Part shown: positions 16,558-25,722 of the stretch, piece after piece
How the letters are laid out: the number at the start of each line of letters is the position of its first letter
How positions within the stretch are numbered: position 1 is the stretch's first letter
Source: Lysobacterales bacterium
GTDB lineage: Bacteria; Pseudomonadota; Gammaproteobacteria; Xanthomonadales; Rhodanobacteraceae
Reading direction: 5' to 3'
DNA: 64,000 bases
Assembly: GCA_017305055.1 (NCBI GenBank)
Contig: JAFKMZ010000006.1
Coordinates: 1 to 64,000 of the forward strand
The notes under the pieces: model-generated
Databases searched by the model: none
Seen by the model: only the letters and a program-made list of their open reading frames with translations
Told to the model about the DNA's origin: nothing
Position numbers and translations under genes: made by a program

Positions 16558-17183
16558 ATGGCCCCACGGCGTTGAATGAGGTGTCGCCCGCGCGCGCAAC
16601 GACGCACTTCAACCGCCCCGCGCGCCTGCTGCACTGGGGCATGGCGTTGGCGATATTCACGATGTTGTTTATCGGCATCGGCATGGTTGCCTCCCTGAGC
16701 CTGCGCCCGATCCTGGTCAGCCTGCATCGGCCACTTGGCATCGCCATCCTGCTGCTGGTGAATGTGCGTTTGTTCAACCGGCTGTGGCGTCGGCCACCAT
16801 CGCTGCCAGCCGACTTGCCATCCGCGCAGATACTCGCCGCGAAGGCTTCCCACTGGCTGCTCTACGTCCTGATGTTTGCCATGCCGCTGATTGGCTGGTC
16901 CATGGTCTCGGCCAGTGGCTTTCCCGTGGTGATGTTCGGTGGCTTTGCTCTGCCCCCTATTGCTCCGCATGACGCTACTGTTTACGCAGTGTTGCGCGCC
17001 GCGCATACATGGCTGGCCCTGTTGTTGTTCGTCACCGTGCTGATGCATCTGGCGGCAGCGCTATTCCATGCCTGGGTACGCAGGGACGGTGTGTTTGCGG
17101 GCATGGCTCGCGGCCCACGCGTTGGTGGCCAGTCGGCAAGGGGCGGCATGGACGAATCTGGCGAACCGCCTCCGCCGATGTGA
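16554..17183 (+). CDS. cytochrome b561
   Basis: This 209-residue protein has four hydrophobic helices and the bacterial b561 pattern: HFNRPARLLHWGMAL with the first haem ligand, SLHRPLGIAILLLVNVRL, KASHWLLYVLMFAMPLIGW and AAHTWLALLLFVTVLMHLAAALFH. Four histidines on the helices can hold two b haems. The family moves electrons from quinol across or within the membrane. Translational coupling to the catalase-like peroxidase points to a quinol-linked peroxidase pair, which is an inference from order alone. Confidence 0.88.
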   Translation: MNGPTALNEVSPARATTHFNRPARLLHWGMALAIFTMLFIGIGMVASLSLRPILVSLHRPLGIAILLLVNVRLFNRLWRRPPSLPADLPSAQILAAKASHWLLYVLMFAMPLIGWSMVSASGFPVVMFGGFALPPIAPHDATVYAVLRAAHTWLALLLFVTVLMHLAAALFHAWVRRDGVFAGMARGPRVGGQSARGGMDESGEPPPPM

Positions 17184-17336
17184 TCGACGTCGTTGCGAGT
17201 CATGCCACTCGGATCAGGCCGATATTCCCAGTGGCTTGGTGCAGCTTCCGACGTGGCCTTGGTATGACAACGTGCGGGGCTTCTGCGAGATGGAAAGAAA
17301 GGGGGATGCGTGCGGGCGGGAGGAGCCGGCTCCAGC

Positions 17337-17837
17337 TCAGCCCAGGATCTGCGGATTCAAATGCCACACAGCGAAGTTCAGCACGGCGGCGAAACTGACC
17401 CAGCACAGGTAAGGCACAAGCCACGCACCGGCCAGGGGGCGCACGCGCCAGAAGCAGACGAGCGTGGCCGTGATCAGCAGCCACAGCACCACGATGTCGG
17501 CAAACGCCAGCGCGCCTTGGTGCCAACCGAAAAATAGCCAGCTCCACAATGCGTTGAGAGCCAGCTGCGCCATGAACAAGATGAGCGTGCCGCGCTGCTG
17601 GCGCCAACCACCCTGGCGCCAGACCAGCCATGCGGCGATGCCCATCAGCGCATAGAGCAGCGTCCATACCGGGCCGAACACCGCCGAAGGCGGCGCCCAG
17701 GAGGGCTGCGCCAGCTGCTGGTAGAAACTGGCGGCCTGCATGGAGGCGAGGCCACCGATGCCGGCGGCTATGAAACTCAGCAAGAGCCAGCCGATCAAGC
17801 CGACGACCTGTTTGGCGCGTGACAAGGGCTTGTGCAT
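17337..17837 (-). CDS. tspO: TspO/MBR-family membrane protein
   Basis: This 166-residue protein starts at MHKPLSRAKQVVGLIGW; a longer frame would add 51 unrelated residues. It has five hydrophobic helices and the TspO signature blocks SFYQQLAQPSWAPPSAVFGPVWTLLYALMG, LALNALWSWLFFGWHQ and VPYLCWVSFAAVLNFAVWHLN. TspO binds porphyrins and sterols. In Rhodobacter it damps photosynthesis genes according to oxygen, and elsewhere it is tied to porphyrin photo-oxidation. It is divergent from the desaturase operon and sits in the middle of the ChrR block, which fits a role in handling photosensitisers. Confidence 0.92.
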   Translation of the reverse strand: MHKPLSRAKQVVGLIGWLLLSFIAAGIGGLASMQAASFYQQLAQPSWAPPSAVFGPVWTLLYALMGIAAWLVWRQGGWRQQRGTLILFMAQLALNALWSWLFFGWHQGALAFADIVVLWLLITATLVCFWRVRPLAGAWLVPYLCWVSFAAVLNFAVWHLNPQILG

Positions 17838-17976
17838 GCGGTTGTCCTTGGCGATCCCAGTGTGTACGCGGGAGGCGACCACTTGGATCCCCACGGCCGC
17901 CCCGGTGTCGCTGAATCTACCGCAGCAGGGTACAGGCTTCGTGGGAACCGAGTGGTGGCCATTGGCGCATGTCGCC

Positions 17977-17988
17977 GCATATATATGC
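17977..17988. promoter_or_regulatory. 12-bp AT-rich palindrome between tspO and the desaturase gene
   Basis: GCATATATATGC is a perfect 12-base palindrome in otherwise GC-rich DNA. It lies in the 222-base divergent gap, 72 bases before the desaturase ATG and 140 bases upstream of the tspO ATG. It could be an operator or simply the AT-rich -10 area of one promoter. Confidence 0.3.
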
Positions 17989-18059
17989 ATCCGCTACGCG
18001 TGTTCGTCCGTATCTGTTACTGAATCCGCGCTTCCGTGCTTCACCGGCAGGTATGTTCG

Positions 18060-19043
18060 ATGACCCAATCGCGACCCATTCCGCGTGCGCTTCCCGTGTT
18101 TCCAGCCGTGCCGGCGCCCGGCGAATCGTGGTCTAGCCGCGCGCTGCGCCGCTGGTTTGACACCAGCGTAGCCGTGGAAGTGGTGGTGGGGCGCCAGGAC
18201 CGGATCGATTGGCTGCGCGCAGTGCCGTTCATAGCGATGCACCTGGCCTGCCTCGGTGTGATCTGGGTTGGTGTGACGCCCGTCGCGCTGATCCTCGCGG
18301 CTACGTTGTACGCGGTGCGGATGTTTGCGATCACCGGGTTTTACCACCGCTACTTTTCGCACCGCACGTTTCAAACCTCGCGCCCGGTGCAACTGGTGTT
18401 CGCGGTGATTGGTGCGTCCTGCGTGCAGCGCGGTCCACTGTGGTGGGCAGCGCACCATCGGCATCACCACCGGGTGGCAGACGCGCCGGACGATCCGCAT
18501 TCGCCGCGGGTGCATGGTTTCCTTTGGAGCCACATGGGCTGGTTCCTGACGACACGCAATTTCCGCACCGATCTGGCGCGCGTGCCAGACCTGGCGAAAT
18601 TTCCCGAACTGCGTTGGCTGGACCGCTTCGACATTGCCATGCCCCTCGCGCTCGCCATCACCATGTACGGGCTGGGCGTTCTGTTGCAGCATGTCGCACC
18701 GCAACTGGGCACCAACGGCGCGCAGATGTTGGTGTGGGGCTTTTTTGTTTCCACCGTCGTGCTGTTCCACGCCACGGTGACGATCAATTCGCTGGCGCAT
18801 CGCTGGGGGTCGCGTCGCTTCAATACGCACGACGACAGCCGCAACAATGCATGGCTGGCACTGCTGACGTTTGGCGAGGGCTGGCATAACAACCATCACT
18901 TTTTCCCTGGCTCGGCACGCCAAGGTTTCCACTGGTGGGAGGTCGATCTGACCTGGTATGGCCTGAAAGCGATGTCGATGTTGGGTTTGGTGCATGGACT
19001 GAGGCCGATTCCCGCTTGGGTCCTGGCGAAGGCGAGGGGTTGA
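18060..19043 (+). CDS. acyl-CoA/acyl-lipid delta-9-type desaturase
   Basis: This protein has 327 residues from MTQSRPIPRALPV. It shows the three histidine boxes of membrane fatty-acid desaturases: YHRYFSHR, HHRHHHR and GWHNNHH, separated by two pairs of membrane helices. The closest class is stearoyl-CoA 9-desaturase, which introduces a cis double bond using oxygen and a di-iron centre. It is the first gene of the run 18060-24869, in which the genes are 3 to 22 bases apart or overlap. It could supply the unsaturated chains that the methyltransferases downstream act on. Confidence 0.92.
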   Translation: MTQSRPIPRALPVFPAVPAPGESWSSRALRRWFDTSVAVEVVVGRQDRIDWLRAVPFIAMHLACLGVIWVGVTPVALILAATLYAVRMFAITGFYHRYFSHRTFQTSRPVQLVFAVIGASCVQRGPLWWAAHHRHHHRVADAPDDPHSPRVHGFLWSHMGWFLTTRNFRTDLARVPDLAKFPELRWLDRFDIAMPLALAITMYGLGVLLQHVAPQLGTNGAQMLVWGFFVSTVVLFHATVTINSLAHRWGSRRFNTHDDSRNNAWLALLTFGEGWHNNHHFFPGSARQGFHWWEVDLTWYGLKAMSMLGLVHGLRPIPAWVLAKARG

Positions 19044-19046
19044 GCC

Positions 19047-20351
19047 ATGCGCGTCGCCGTGGTCGGGTCGGGTATCTCGGGGTTGGCATCGGCATGGTTG
19101 CTGTCGCGCCAACACGACGTGACCCTGTTCGAGGCGGCGAGCTATTTCGGCGGGCATACGCACACCCATGACGTGGAGCAGGCGGGGAAGCGCTACCGCA
19201 TCGATAGCGGCTTCATTGTGTACAACCCGGCGCATTACCCATTGTTGACGGCCATGTTTGCGGAGCTGCAGGTGGCGTCGCAGCGGACCACGATGAGCTT
19301 TTCGGTACACAACGAAGGCAGCGGACTGGAGTACAACGCCGCCACGCTGGACACGTTGTTTTGTCAGCGCCGCAACCTGCTGTCGCCGCGCTTCCTGAGG
19401 ATGGTGTGCGATCTGGCGCGCTTCTATCGCGAGGCTCCGAGGCTGCTGTCGCATCCGGGGGACACGACCAGCCTCGGCGACTACCTGACGTCGAATGGCT
19501 ACGGTCCGGGGTTTCGCGACGAGCACCTGATTCCGATGGCGGCAGCGCTGTGGTCATCACCACCCTCGCAGATTCTGCACTTTCCGGCACGCTATCTGGT
19601 GCAGTTCATGGCCAACCACCAGATGCTGCAAATCAGTGGTCGCCCGGAATGGCGAATAGTGCAAGGCGGCTCGTCGACTTACGTCGCCGCACTGCGCGCG
19701 CACTGGATGGTAAATGAGCGGCTGAACTGCCCGGTGTTCTCGGTGAGGCGACGGAGCGATGGTGTTGCGGTGGACAGCGCGGCTGGCGTGGAGCATTTCG
19801 ACCAGATCGTACTGGCCTGCCACAGCGACCAGGCATTGCAGTTGTTGGCGGATGCCAACGAACGCGAGCAGTCAATCCTTGGGGCCATGACGTATCAGGG
19901 CAACGACGCGGTGCTGCATACCGATGCCAGCGTCTTGCCGCGTCAGCGCAAGGCGTGGGCGGCGTGGAATGCTTGGCTGCCGCGTGATGCCGGCGCGGCG
20001 TGCACGGTCAGCTACTGCATGAACCTGTTGCAAGGCATCACATCCCCCGATCCCTTCGTGGTGACTTTGAACCGCAGCGACAAGATCGATCCAGCCAAGG
20101 TGCTGGCGCGCATAAGCTACCACCATCCGGTGTACACGCAGGCCTCGGTGCACGCGCATACGCGCAAGGCCGAGATCCAGGGCGTGCGTCGCACCTGGTA
20201 TGCCGGCGCATATTGGGGCTGGGGCTTCCACGAGGATGGCATGCGCAGTGCGGTGGACGTGGCGCAAGCGTTGGGTGTGCGCTGGCCGCTGGGCGGCGAA
20301 CTTGCCGCGGCGAAGCCCATGCGCGAAGTCGCGTCGGTCACATGGCGGTGA
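19047..20351 (+). CDS. FAD-dependent amine-oxidase-family protein, candidate lipid desaturase/oxidase
   Basis: This 434-residue protein begins [20 protein letters not shown], a Rossmann dinucleotide motif for FAD, followed by [15 protein letters not shown]. The C-terminal FAD segment includes [14 protein letters not shown] and [17 protein letters not shown]. This COG2907-type oxidoreductase is regularly found with DUF1365 and CFA-synthase-like genes in ECF11/ChrR regulons, and one such flavoprotein takes part in furan fatty acid formation in Rhodobacter. Here it precedes exactly those partners. The precise reaction is not shown by sequence. Confidence 0.88.
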   Translation: MRVAVVGSGISGLASAWLLSRQHDVTLFEAASYFGGHTHTHDVEQAGKRYRIDSGFIVYNPAHYPLLTAMFAELQVASQRTTMSFSVHNEGSGLEYNAATLDTLFCQRRNLLSPRFLRMVCDLARFYREAPRLLSHPGDTTSLGDYLTSNGYGPGFRDEHLIPMAAALWSSPPSQILHFPARYLVQFMANHQMLQISGRPEWRIVQGGSSTYVAALRAHWMVNERLNCPVFSVRRRSDGVAVDSAAGVEHFDQIVLACHSDQALQLLADANEREQSILGAMTYQGNDAVLHTDASVLPRQRKAWAAWNAWLPRDAGAACTVSYCMNLLQGITSPDPFVVTLNRSDKIDPAKVLARISYHHPVYTQASVHAHTRKAEIQGVRRTWYAGAYWGWGFHEDGMRSAVDVAQALGVRWPLGGELAAAKPMREVASVTWR

Positions 20352-21142
20352 ACCGCTCCAGCTCGAATCCGTCTTTGCACAGCGCCGTATACGAAGGTGT
20401 GGTTCGCCATCACCGGTATGCGCCACATGCGCATGAGTTCAGCTATCGCATGGCCCAGCTGTATCTGGACCTCGACGAAGTCGATCAGGTGTTTGCCAGG
20501 CGCTGGCTGTGGTCAAGCACGCATCGCAACGTGGGCGAGTTTCGCCGCAGCGATTTTCTCGGGCCACCTGGCATGCCGCTGGGCGAGGCGGTGCGCCAGC
20601 GCGTCGAACAGGCCACCGGTTGGCGCCCGGTGGGTCCGATCCGGCTGCTTGCGCATTTGCGCTACGCCGGAATGGTGTTCAATCCGGTCAGCTTCTATTA
20701 CTGCTACGACGACGACGGCGAAGCGCTGGTGGCGGTGCTTGCCGAGATCACCAACACGCCGTGGAAGCAGCGCCACGCATACGTGTTGCCGATCGAGAGC
20801 GCACGCGTCCACGGCCGCACGTTGCACTGGGAATTCGCCAAGACCTTCCACGTGTCGCCGTTCATACCGATGGACTGCTCCTATGACTGGCGCTTCACTT
20901 TGCCCGGCGATGACTTGCTGGTGCATATGAAGGTGCTCCGCGATGGGCAGCGTGTGTTCGATGCCACGTTGAATCTGGAGCGGCGCCCGCTCACTGGCGG
21001 CTCATTGACGCGCGTGCTCTGGCGTTACCCGCTGATGACCGCGCAAGTGGTTGGTGCCATCTACTGGCAAGCGTTGCGCCTGTGGCTCAAGCGCAATCCC
21101 TTTTACGGCCATCCGTCGCCCCACTCACGTCACCGCGATTGA
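20342..21142 (+). CDS. DUF1365 protein of the lipid-modification operon
   Basis: This protein has 266 residues from [19 protein letters not shown] and overlaps the previous stop by 10 bases. DUF1365 landmarks are [27 protein letters not shown] and [17 protein letters not shown]. There is no signal peptide, only weak C-terminal hydrophobicity ([22 protein letters not shown]). The activity is unknown. The family nearly always sits next to the FAD oxidoreductase and a CFA-synthase homologue, so a step in modifying unsaturated phospholipid chains is the best inference. Confidence 0.88.
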   Translation: MAVNRSSSNPSLHSAVYEGVVRHHRYAPHAHEFSYRMAQLYLDLDEVDQVFARRWLWSSTHRNVGEFRRSDFLGPPGMPLGEAVRQRVEQATGWRPVGPIRLLAHLRYAGMVFNPVSFYYCYDDDGEALVAVLAEITNTPWKQRHAYVLPIESARVHGRTLHWEFAKTFHVSPFIPMDCSYDWRFTLPGDDLLVHMKVLRDGQRVFDATLNLERRPLTGGSLTRVLWRYPLMTAQVVGAIYWQALRLWLKRNPFYGHPSPHSRHRD

Positions 21143-21164
21143 TTCCGCCATCCGGAGGTTTGCC

Positions 21165-22460
21165 ATGCGTGACATTGCCGACACCGCCGCTTGCGCGACA
21201 GCCGACGTTTCCGCGTTCGACCGACTTTTACGCAAACAACTGGTCGGTCGGATGACTGCTTTGCGCCATGGCCGGCTGGTACTGGAGGACGCTTGCGGCA
21301 CGGTTGTGCTGGGCGATTCGGACAGTGTCCATCCTGGCCTGCAAGTTCACCTGCAGGTACTGGACAGCGCGTTTTACCGCGCGGTGGCGCGCAACGGCAG
21401 CGTCGGTGCCGGCGAATCGTACATGGCAGGGCAGTGGCGTTGCGACAACCTGGTCCGGTTGATGCAGCTGCTCGTGCGAAATCGGGACCTGCTAGATGGC
21501 ATGGAGAGCGGTCTCGCCCGGTTGGGCGGCATGGCGCTGCGCGCGTGGCACGCATTGCGGCGCAATACGCGCGACGGCAGTCGTCGCAACATCGCGGCGC
21601 ACTACGACCTGGGCAACGATTTCTTCAGCCTGTTCCTCTCGGCGGACCTGATGTATTCGTCGGCGACCTGGACCGATCCCGCCGACACCCTGGAGACCGC
21701 GTCCACGCGCAAGCTGGAACGGATCTGCCGCAAGCTGGATCTGCAGCCTACCGATCGCGTGATCGAGATCGGTACCGGCTGGGGCGGCTTCGCCGTGTAC
21801 GCTGCGCAGCATTATGGCTGCCATGTCACCACCACCACGATCTCACGCGAGCAGCATGCACTGGCCAGCAAGCGCGTCGCTGCAGCCGGCATTGAAGATC
21901 GCGTCCACTTGTTGCTGCAGGACTACCGCGACCTGGCCGGCCGATACGACAAGCTGGTGTCGATCGAGATGGTGGAAGCTGTCGGGGCGTCGTATCTGGA
22001 TGTCTATTTCGGAAAGCTCGGTAGCCTGCTCAAACCGGATGGTCTGGCATTGGTGCAGGCCATCACCATCGAGGATCACCGTTACGCACAGGCGCTGAAG
22101 TCGGTCGACTTCATCAAGCGTCATGTGTTTCCCGGCAGTTTCATCCCGTCGATCCAGGCACTGCTGGCGGCCAAGACGCGTGCCAGCGATCTGGCGCTGA
22201 TCCAGCTTGAGGATTTCGGCAGTTCGTATGCGCTGACGGTGCAGGCGTGGCGTGAACGCTTCATGGCCAAGCAGGCGCAGGTGCGCGCGCAAGGCTTTGA
22301 TGAGCGATTTATCCGCATGTGGGAGTTCTACCTTGCCTATTGCGAGGGCGGCTTCCGTGAGCGCTCGATCGGTGTCGCGCATCTGTTGATGGCCAAGCCG
22401 GGTACCCGTCGCGCCGCATGGTTGCCGGAAGCCCCGGCTCACGTGGAGCTCGCGGAATGA
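21165..22460 (+). CDS. cyclopropane-fatty-acid-synthase family methyltransferase 1
   Basis: This protein has 431 residues from MRDIADTAACATADVS, with a GGAGG ribosome site at 21154. The N-terminal lipid-binding part contains NGSVGAGESYMAGQW, then RRNIAAHYDLGNDFFSLFLSADLMYSSA, the SAM motif VIEIGTGWGGFAVYAA and SIEMVEAVGASYLDVYF. Family members transfer a methyl or methylene group from S-adenosylmethionine to the double bond of phospholipid acyl chains. In the Rhodobacter ChrR regulon the homologue (UfaM) starts furan fatty acid synthesis. Which product forms here is open. Confidence 0.92.
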   Translation: MRDIADTAACATADVSAFDRLLRKQLVGRMTALRHGRLVLEDACGTVVLGDSDSVHPGLQVHLQVLDSAFYRAVARNGSVGAGESYMAGQWRCDNLVRLMQLLVRNRDLLDGMESGLARLGGMALRAWHALRRNTRDGSRRNIAAHYDLGNDFFSLFLSADLMYSSATWTDPADTLETASTRKLERICRKLDLQPTDRVIEIGTGWGGFAVYAAQHYGCHVTTTTISREQHALASKRVAAAGIEDRVHLLLQDYRDLAGRYDKLVSIEMVEAVGASYLDVYFGKLGSLLKPDGLALVQAITIEDHRYAQALKSVDFIKRHVFPGSFIPSIQALLAAKTRASDLALIQLEDFGSSYALTVQAWRERFMAKQAQVRAQGFDERFIRMWEFYLAYCEGGFRERSIGVAHLLMAKPGTRRAAWLPEAPAHVELAE

Positions 22461-23011
22461 GCTTCTGGCTCAGCCTGCTTGGCTATCAGGCGGTGTGGTT
22501 CATTGCGGTGATCGGCGCCAGCCACGGCGTGGCATGGCCGGCTGCGGCAAGCATGCTGGTGTACGCGCTGCTGCAACTTCTCATCGCGCGGAATTGGCGC
22601 GCCGATCTCAGCCTGATGGCGGTGGCACTCCTCATGGGCTTTCTGCTCGACGGGGCGCTGATCCGTGGCGGATTGGCGAGCTACGTTGCTGGCTGGTCCG
22701 ACGCGACCTTGGCGCCGGTGTGGATCCTGGCGCTGTGGATGACCTTCGCGCTGACGTTCACCCAATCGTTGCGTTACCTGCAGACGCGATTGCGGCTGGC
22801 AGCGCTGTTGGGCCTGCTCGGCGGCCCGTTGGCCTATCTCGGGGCAGCGCGCGGCTGGCATGTGGTGACGTTCGCTGACCCGGCATGGCGCGGCTTGTTG
22901 GTACTGGGGTTTGGCTGGGCGATGGCGACGCCGGCACTGGCTTGGCTGGCACGGCGCGGCGCCAAGTGGTCTAAGCCCGCGACAAGGACAACCGTGGAGG
23001 CGTCGGCATGA
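22457..23011 (+). CDS. DUF2878 integral membrane protein
   Basis: This protein has 184 residues from MSFWLSLLGYQAVWF, overlapping the previous stop as ATGA. It has five or six hydrophobic helices and the DUF2878 pattern (LMGFLLDGALIRGGLASY, then APVWILALWMTFALTFTQSL). No catalytic motif is visible. Members occur almost only beside DUF1295 and CFA-synthase-like genes, so it may anchor or assist the lipid-modifying enzymes. This is an inference from gene order. Confidence 0.85.
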   Translation: MSFWLSLLGYQAVWFIAVIGASHGVAWPAAASMLVYALLQLLIARNWRADLSLMAVALLMGFLLDGALIRGGLASYVAGWSDATLAPVWILALWMTFALTFTQSLRYLQTRLRLAALLGLLGGPLAYLGAARGWHVVTFADPAWRGLLVLGFGWAMATPALAWLARRGAKWSKPATRTTVEASA

Positions 23012-23790
23012 GTGCATGGCAGCAACTGCTTTTGTTGTGGCTGCTCGCAGCGCTGATGATGACGTTGGGTTGGCAGTGGCAACGCAGGCGCGCCAATGCA
23101 GGGATCGTCGACGTGTTGTGGGCGGCCGGCGTCGGCGCCAGTGCGGTGTTGCTGGCCCTACTTGGCAACGGCGCACCGTGGACGCGGGTGGGATTGGCAT
23201 TGCTTGGCGGTGTGTGGGGCCTGCGTTTGGCCATGCATTTGTGGCGACGCGTACGCGGCGAGACGGAAGATGGGCGCTATCGGAACTTGCGTGCGCACTG
23301 GCAAGGTGCACAGTGGAAATTCTTCGCGTTCTTCCAGTTTCAGGCTGCGTTGATTGTCCTGTTTGCCCTACCGTTCGTGGCGGTGGCGCAGAACCCGCAG
23401 GCGTCACGCTTGTGGCTGACCGTGGCTGGGGCGATCTGGTTGCTCAGCGTGCTCGGCGAGTCGATCGCCGATGCGCAGTTGGAGCGGTTTCGCAACGCGC
23501 CGGCCAATCGCGGGCGTACCTGCCGCGATGGGCTGTGGCACTACTCCCGGCATCCAAATTATTTCTTTGAGTGGTTGCACTGGTTCGCCTACGTCTGCCT
23601 CGCGGTGGGTTCCCCGACGGCTTGGCTGGCGTGGGCCGGCCCGGTCGTCATGTATGTGTTCCTGCGTTGGATCAGCGGCGTGCCGTACACCGAAGCGCAA
23701 GCATTGCGCAGTCGTGGTGACGACTACCGTGAATACCAAGGCAGCACGCCAATGCTGATCCCATGGCTTCCCAAGAGGGCCGACAAATGA
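23008..23790 (+). CDS. DUF1295 membrane protein (steroid 5-alpha-reductase-like)
   Basis: This 260-residue protein has six to seven hydrophobic helices. The C-terminal block GLWHYSRHPNYFFEWLHWFAY with the final SRGDDYREYQ is the signature shared with steroid 5-alpha-reductases and isoprenylcysteine methyltransferases, where it binds NADPH or SAM. It could reduce or otherwise modify a double bond in an acyl chain. Start and stop overlap the neighbours on both sides (ATGA), so its amounts are tied to the other lipid enzymes. Confidence 0.88.
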   Translation: MSAWQQLLLLWLLAALMMTLGWQWQRRRANAGIVDVLWAAGVGASAVLLALLGNGAPWTRVGLALLGGVWGLRLAMHLWRRVRGETEDGRYRNLRAHWQGAQWKFFAFFQFQAALIVLFALPFVAVAQNPQASRLWLTVAGAIWLLSVLGESIADAQLERFRNAPANRGRTCRDGLWHYSRHPNYFFEWLHWFAYVCLAVGSPTAWLAWAGPVVMYVFLRWISGVPYTEAQALRSRGDDYREYQGSTPMLIPWLPKRADK

Positions 23791-24869
23791 CTACTGCCGC
23801 CACTGCCGCGCATGCACTGCCGACGGCGCACCCTGCGCCTGGCCTCCTTGGCATGGCGGAGAGAGGACATATTCCAGACGCGTTGCTACGTCAGGGAATT
23901 CGCCGCTTGTGCGCGCAGCGCCTGCGCGAAGAAGAGGCTGGTGGTCTCGATTCCCAGGCCGCGCGCTATGCCGAACGCATCGACATGCTGCGCCATAGCC
24001 CGGTCGCCATTCACACCGTCGATGCGAACGCACAGCATTATGAGCTACCGCCCGCGTTCTTCGAGTTGTGCCTGGGCCGGCGACTGAAATATTCCAGTTG
24101 CTACTACCCGCGTGGCGATGAATCGCTGGACCAGGCCGAGGAGGCAATGCTTGCGTTGTATGACGTGCGCGCTGAACTGGCTGATGGCCAATCGATTCTT
24201 GAACTGGGCTGCGGCTGGGGTTCGCTGACACTATGGATGGCAGAGCGCTATCCAAATGCGCGCATCACGGCCGTCTCCAACTCGCATCACCAACGCGAAC
24301 ACATCGAGGCGCAGTGCCTGTCGCGCGGCGTGCGCAATGTGCGGGTTGTGACTTGCGACGTGAACCGGCTGGAGCTTGACGCCAGACAGTTCGAGCGCTG
24401 CGTGTCGATCGAGATGTTCGAGCACATGCGCAATTACGAGGTGCTTTTGCAGCGCATCGCCAGTTGGCTCAAGCCCGGCGGCAAGCTGTTCGTGCACATC
24501 TTCGCGCACAAGACCGCGATGTACCCCTTTGAGACCGGTGGTGACGACAACTGGATGGGCAGGCACTTTTTCACCGGCGGCCTTATGCCCGCGGCAGACA
24601 CCTTGTTGTGGTTCCAGTCCGACTTGGGTATCGAGCAGCGTTGGCACATCGACGGCACGCATTATCGCTGCACCGCGAACCACTGGCTGGCCAACCAGGA
24701 CGCACATCGTGGGCAGGTGCTGGCCGTGTTGCGCGAAACCTACGGGGCGAAGTCGGCGACGCTCTGGTTCCAGCGCTGGCGCATGTTCTGGATGTCCTGC
24801 GCCGAGCTGTTTGGCTATGCCGAAGGACGGGAATGGCTGGTTGCGCATTACCGCTTCGTGCGGCCCTGA
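23787..24869 (+). CDS. cyclopropane-fatty-acid-synthase family methyltransferase 2
   Basis: This protein has 360 residues from MTTAATAAHALPTAHPAPG. The CFA-type sequence has NAQHYELPPAFFELCLGRRLKYSSCYY, the SAM motif ILELGCGWGSLTLWMA and SIEMFEHMRNYEVLL, but it lacks the N-terminal lipid-binding domain of methyltransferase 1. Members of this shorter COG2230 group are SAM-dependent methylases of unsaturated or cyclic lipids. In Rhodopseudomonas a second methylase (FufM) adds another methyl to a furan fatty acid. A comparable second methylation is possible here but not shown. Confidence 0.88.
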   Translation: MTTAATAAHALPTAHPAPGLLGMAERGHIPDALLRQGIRRLCAQRLREEEAGGLDSQAARYAERIDMLRHSPVAIHTVDANAQHYELPPAFFELCLGRRLKYSSCYYPRGDESLDQAEEAMLALYDVRAELADGQSILELGCGWGSLTLWMAERYPNARITAVSNSHHQREHIEAQCLSRGVRNVRVVTCDVNRLELDARQFERCVSIEMFEHMRNYEVLLQRIASWLKPGGKLFVHIFAHKTAMYPFETGGDDNWMGRHFFTGGLMPAADTLLWFQSDLGIEQRWHIDGTHYRCTANHWLANQDAHRGQVLAVLRETYGAKSATLWFQRWRMFWMSCAELFGYAEGREWLVAHYRFVRP

Positions 24870-24907
24870 GGCCGCGACATCCGTCCTCTTTTTCGCCAGG
24901 AATGCCC

Positions 24908-25459
24908 ATGAGAATCCCGAAGACGCTGATGATGGCTTGCATGGTGCTGGTCAGTGCGAGTGCATGCGCCAACGACCTGCCACCCATCACACCAGTTCCC
25001 CACGTCGACCTGCCACGGTTCATGGGCGACTGGTATGTGATCGCCACGATTCCGACGCGCTTTGAAAAGCACGCCTACAACGCGCTCGAGGTCTACACGC
25101 TCAAGCCCAATGGTGACGTCGCCACCTCGTTTCATTTCCGCGACGGCAGCTTCGATGGCAAGCAGAAGGACATCCAGTCCACCGGCATCGTGAAAGGCGG
25201 CACGGGCAATGCGGTATGGGGCGTCCAGGTCTTCTGGCCGCTCAAGGCCCAATACGTCGTGGCGTACCTCAAGGACGACTACAGCCAGGTGATCGTGGCC
25301 AGGGATGCACGCGACTACACCTGGGTGATGGCACGTACGCCGGCTGTTTCGGCGGCTGATTACTCGGCACTGGTTGCGCGCGTCAAAGCGCTTGGCTACG
25401 ACGTGTCGAAGTTGCGCAAGGTGCCGCAGCGATGGCCGTTGTCGGGGCAAGACGGGTAG
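24908..25459 (+). CDS. secreted lipocalin (Blc-like)
   Basis: This protein has 183 residues from MRIPKTLMMACMVLVS. The start at 24908 has AGGA six bases upstream, which decides against the ATG at 24902. A signal peptide ends near SACAN. The lipocalin motif GDWYVIATIPTRFEK begins at about residue 39, and the strand-rich body ends with TPAVSAADYSALVARVKALGYD. Bacterial lipocalins bind lysophospholipids or fatty acids at the outer membrane. As the last gene of the block it may carry or repair lipid products of membrane oxidation. Confidence 0.9.
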   Translation: MRIPKTLMMACMVLVSASACANDLPPITPVPHVDLPRFMGDWYVIATIPTRFEKHAYNALEVYTLKPNGDVATSFHFRDGSFDGKQKDIQSTGIVKGGTGNAVWGVQVFWPLKAQYVVAYLKDDYSQVIVARDARDYTWVMARTPAVSAADYSALVARVKALGYDVSKLRKVPQRWPLSGQDG

Positions 25460-25722
25460 GGATGTTGACTCCCGCGCCACCCCGCGGGAACGACATGGAC
25501 ACGCTGTTGCGGAGCCGTCGCGCAGCTCGCGCAGATGTCGCCACACCATCGCGGCACTTGCCATGGCTGGTGCACCGTTCACCTCCACGAAATCAGCGTT
25601 GACGAAATCGCCTGCGTCCAGGATGCCGGATGTGGCACCGGTAGAATGATCGGCATGGTTAAATGCGCCGTTGCGCGGGAATCGCGTCCAGCGTCCGCTC
25701 CATGCAAGGTCCACCGATCGAC

